The translations under genes were made by a program, and so were the position numbers. This document shows positions 7,151 to 7,826 of a stretch of DNA of 7,826 bases, piece by piece. The stretch is taken from NCBI GenBank assembly GCA_017382615.1, contig JAFNZX010000184.1, positions 1-7,826 of the forward strand. The letters are read 5' to 3'. Each line of letters starts with the position of its first letter. The first letter of the stretch is position 1. The notes below the pieces were generated by a model, which was given only the letters and a program-made list of their open reading frames with translations, had not been told where the DNA came from and searched no databases. The DNA comes from Clostridia bacterium (GTDB taxonomy: Bacteria > Bacillota > Clostridia > Oscillospirales > CAG-272).

Positions 7151-7234
7151 GTTTTGCTTGTGCCGCCGACATTTTTCGTGGTTTTTCCACATTTTTTCAT
7201 GCATAAAAACATGTATAATTCAGTTTTCCACTGT

Positions 7235-7257
7235 GTTTTCCACACCCTGTGGAAAAC
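7235..7257. repeat. Inverted pair of DnaA-box variants (10-bp arms, 3-bp centre)
   Basis: GTTTTCCACA (7235-7244), CCC, TGTGGAAAAC (7248-7257) form a perfect inverted repeat. Each arm contains TTTTCCACA. It can be read as two head-to-head DnaA boxes or as a 10-bp hairpin. There is no T-run suited to a terminator right after it on either strand, so the binding-site reading is preferred. Confidence 0.8.
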
Positions 7258-7306
7258 TTCTGTGTAAAACGTGTGACGTTGAATTTTTATCAAAAACGCA
7301 CGCAAA

Positions 7307-7323
7307 TTCGTCGTTTCGACGAA
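7307..7323. repeat. Small hairpin downstream of tsaD
   Basis: TTCGTCG (7307-7313), TTT, CGACGAA (7317-7323) give a 7-bp stem with a 3-nt loop. On the - strand it is followed by TTTGCGTGCGTTTTTG, so it could act as a weak terminator for tsaD about 50 bp after its stop. The T-run is interrupted, hence the modest confidence. Confidence 0.45.
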
Positions 7324-7333
7324 AGTCATTTAT

Positions 7334-7355
7334 TTTGTCAAAAGGGCTTGACAAA
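7334..7355. repeat. Inverted repeat TTTGTCAA-6-TTGACAAA after tsaD
   Basis: Perfect 8-bp arms (7334-7341 and 7348-7355) surround a 6-bp loop, 16 bp after the tsaD stop on the - strand. There is no following T-run, so it is not a canonical terminator. The arms resemble Rex half-sites (TTGTNAA), but the spacer between them is two bases longer than in Rex operators. Role unknown. Confidence 0.4.
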
Positions 7356-7370
7356 TCCCGCAATCTATGC

Positions 7371-7826
7371 TCAATCGTACGCACTTGCGTTGAGATCCGT
7401 CCCCGCTCTTTCACCGTTGCAAAACGCAAAGTATCCGGCTGCCGCAACCATAGCCCCGTTATCACCGCAAAGCGAGACGGGAGGCACGGCAAGCGTGACC
7501 CGATGCTGATCGCACAGCTCTTGCAGCGCGCGGCGCAGGTGCGAATTTGCTGCCACGCCGCCTGCAAGCACCAGCGTCTTGGTTCCTGTCTGCGCAAGCA
7601 CCTTTTCGGTCTGCTTGACAATGCCCTTGACGATGGTTGCCGTATAGCTTGCTGCCATATCGGCAGCACAAAGCTCCTCACCGCGCTGACGCGCACCGTT
7701 GATGAGATTCAGAGCTGCCGTCTTAATGCCCGAAAAGGAAAAATCCGGGCTATCTCCCGCCATAGCGGGAGAAGGCAGCGAAAACGCCTTGGGGTCACCC
7801 TCGTACGCCAGCTTGTCCAGCGCAGC
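7371..7826 (-). CDS. tsaD: tRNA N6-adenosine threonylcarbamoyltransferase TsaD (partial, N-terminus outside window)
   Basis: TsaD transfers threonylcarbamoyl from TC-AMP to A37 of ANN-decoding tRNAs, working with TsaB and TsaE in the t6A pathway. The window holds the last 151 residues; the reading frame stays open to the window edge, and the full family length is about 340. Visible family features are LDKLAYEGDPKAF (about 3-15), DFSFSGIKTA (28-37), LVLAGGVAANSHLR (about 85-98, nucleotide-binding fold) and SLCGDNGAMVAAAGY (about 118-132), where Asp122 is the expected metal ligand. The gene ends with a TGA at 7373-7371 after NASAYD. An internal Met at 7763 is not the start, because conserved sequence precedes it. 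The gene is co-directional with rex but separated by 373 bp with hairpins and DnaA boxes, so it is probably a separate transcription unit. Confidence 0.94.
   Translation of the reverse strand, partial: AALDKLAYEGDPKAFSLPSPAMAGDSPDFSFSGIKTAALNLINGARQRGEELCAADMAASYTATIVKGIVKQTEKVLAQTGTKTLVLAGGVAANSHLRRALQELCDQHRVTLAVPPVSLCGDNGAMVAAAGYFAFCNGERAGTDLNASAYD

Larger units (their letters stand above)
7121..7269. promoter_or_regulatory. DnaA-box cluster in the tsaD-rex intergenic region
   Basis: Eight 9-mers close to the DnaA box TTATNCACA lie within 149 bp. On the + strand they are TTTTCCACA 7121-7129, GTTTCCACA 7130-7138 (weak), TTATCCACA 7142-7150 (perfect), TTTTCCACA 7183-7191, TTTTCCACT 7224-7232 and TTTTCCACA 7236-7244. 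On the - strand they are TTTTCCACA 7248-7256 and TTTTACACA 7261-7269. A weaker TTTTCAACA lies at 7094-7102. Start-to-start distances are 9, 12, 41, 41, 12, 12 and 13 bp, near multiples of the helical repeat for several pairs. This is a probable DnaA binding region. It could regulate the rex-dnaD-dnaI operon, titrate DnaA, or be part of an origin. The first two are favoured because dnaA/dnaN are not in view and both flanking genes point the same way. Confidence 0.8.

Noticed and set aside
7212..7220. TATAAT on the + strand inside the DnaA-box cluster
   Set aside because: No -35 at the right distance and no + strand gene downstream; probably AT-rich chance.
7121..7269. CRISPR-like or tandem repeat array
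   Set aside because: The repeated units are 9-mers with uneven spacing and both orientations, fitting DnaA boxes, not 24-40 bp CRISPR repeats.
7263..7278. TGTAA-N6-TGACG, a near match to the Rex core beside the last DnaA box
   Set aside because: One core mismatch in a TGTG-rich stretch, far from the rex start; such matches are expected here by chance.
7090..7370. Open frames on the - strand (7090-7329, 7220-7696) in the tsaD-rex spacer
   Set aside because: Their sequence comes from the repeated TGTGGAAAA boxes (repeated VWKT/VEN-like peptides) and a shifted frame of tsaD, with no family match or ribosome site.

Overview
The window looks like chromosomal DNA of a Firmicute, most likely an anaerobic, mid-GC clostridium (Oscillospirales/Christensenellales type; inference). 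The evidence is the Gram-positive replication genes (DnaD and a DnaI/DnaC loader with an N-terminal zinc motif), a Rex redox repressor, strong Shine-Dalgarno sites, a consensus sigma-A promoter, and surface proteins with a lipoprotein signal or a C-terminal Gly-Cys-Gly/membrane/Lys-Arg tail. No transposase, integrase, CRISPR array, tRNA or rRNA was seen. I found no clear evidence of an unknown multi-gene system. The most notable signal is a dense DnaA-box cluster in the non-coding stretch between tsaD and rex.

Left half, + strand. Positions 2-181 hold the C-terminal tail of a surface protein. Its stop overlaps (ATGA) the start of a 794-residue secreted lipoprotein with a GH71/99-like catalytic domain, a CBM9-like beta-sandwich and a C-terminal copper-amine-oxidase-N-type (stalk) domain. 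A consensus sigma-A promoter (TTGACA-17 bp-TATAAT) then drives a GltS-like (ESS family) Na+/glutamate-type symporter that carries an unexpected N-terminal signal peptide.

Middle. The two halves converge at a 24-nt perfect palindrome (4165-4188), probably a shared bidirectional terminator.

Right half, - strand, read from right to left. The 3' part of tsaD (tRNA t6A synthesis) is followed by a 373-bp non-coding region, then a tight operon rex - dnaD-like - dnaI/dnaC-like with gaps of 2 and 9 bp. The non-coding region has two small hairpins just after tsaD, eight DnaA-box-like 9-mers within 150 bp (one exactly TTATCCACA), an AT-rich stretch with a possible Rex operator, and a strong ribosome binding site before a TTG start for rex.

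Together, the right half links NADH/NAD+ sensing (Rex), helicase loading (DnaD and DnaI) and a DnaA-binding region. It resembles the DnaA-box cluster that I recall next to gcp(tsaD) in Bacillus subtilis, in the same neighbourhood as rex.
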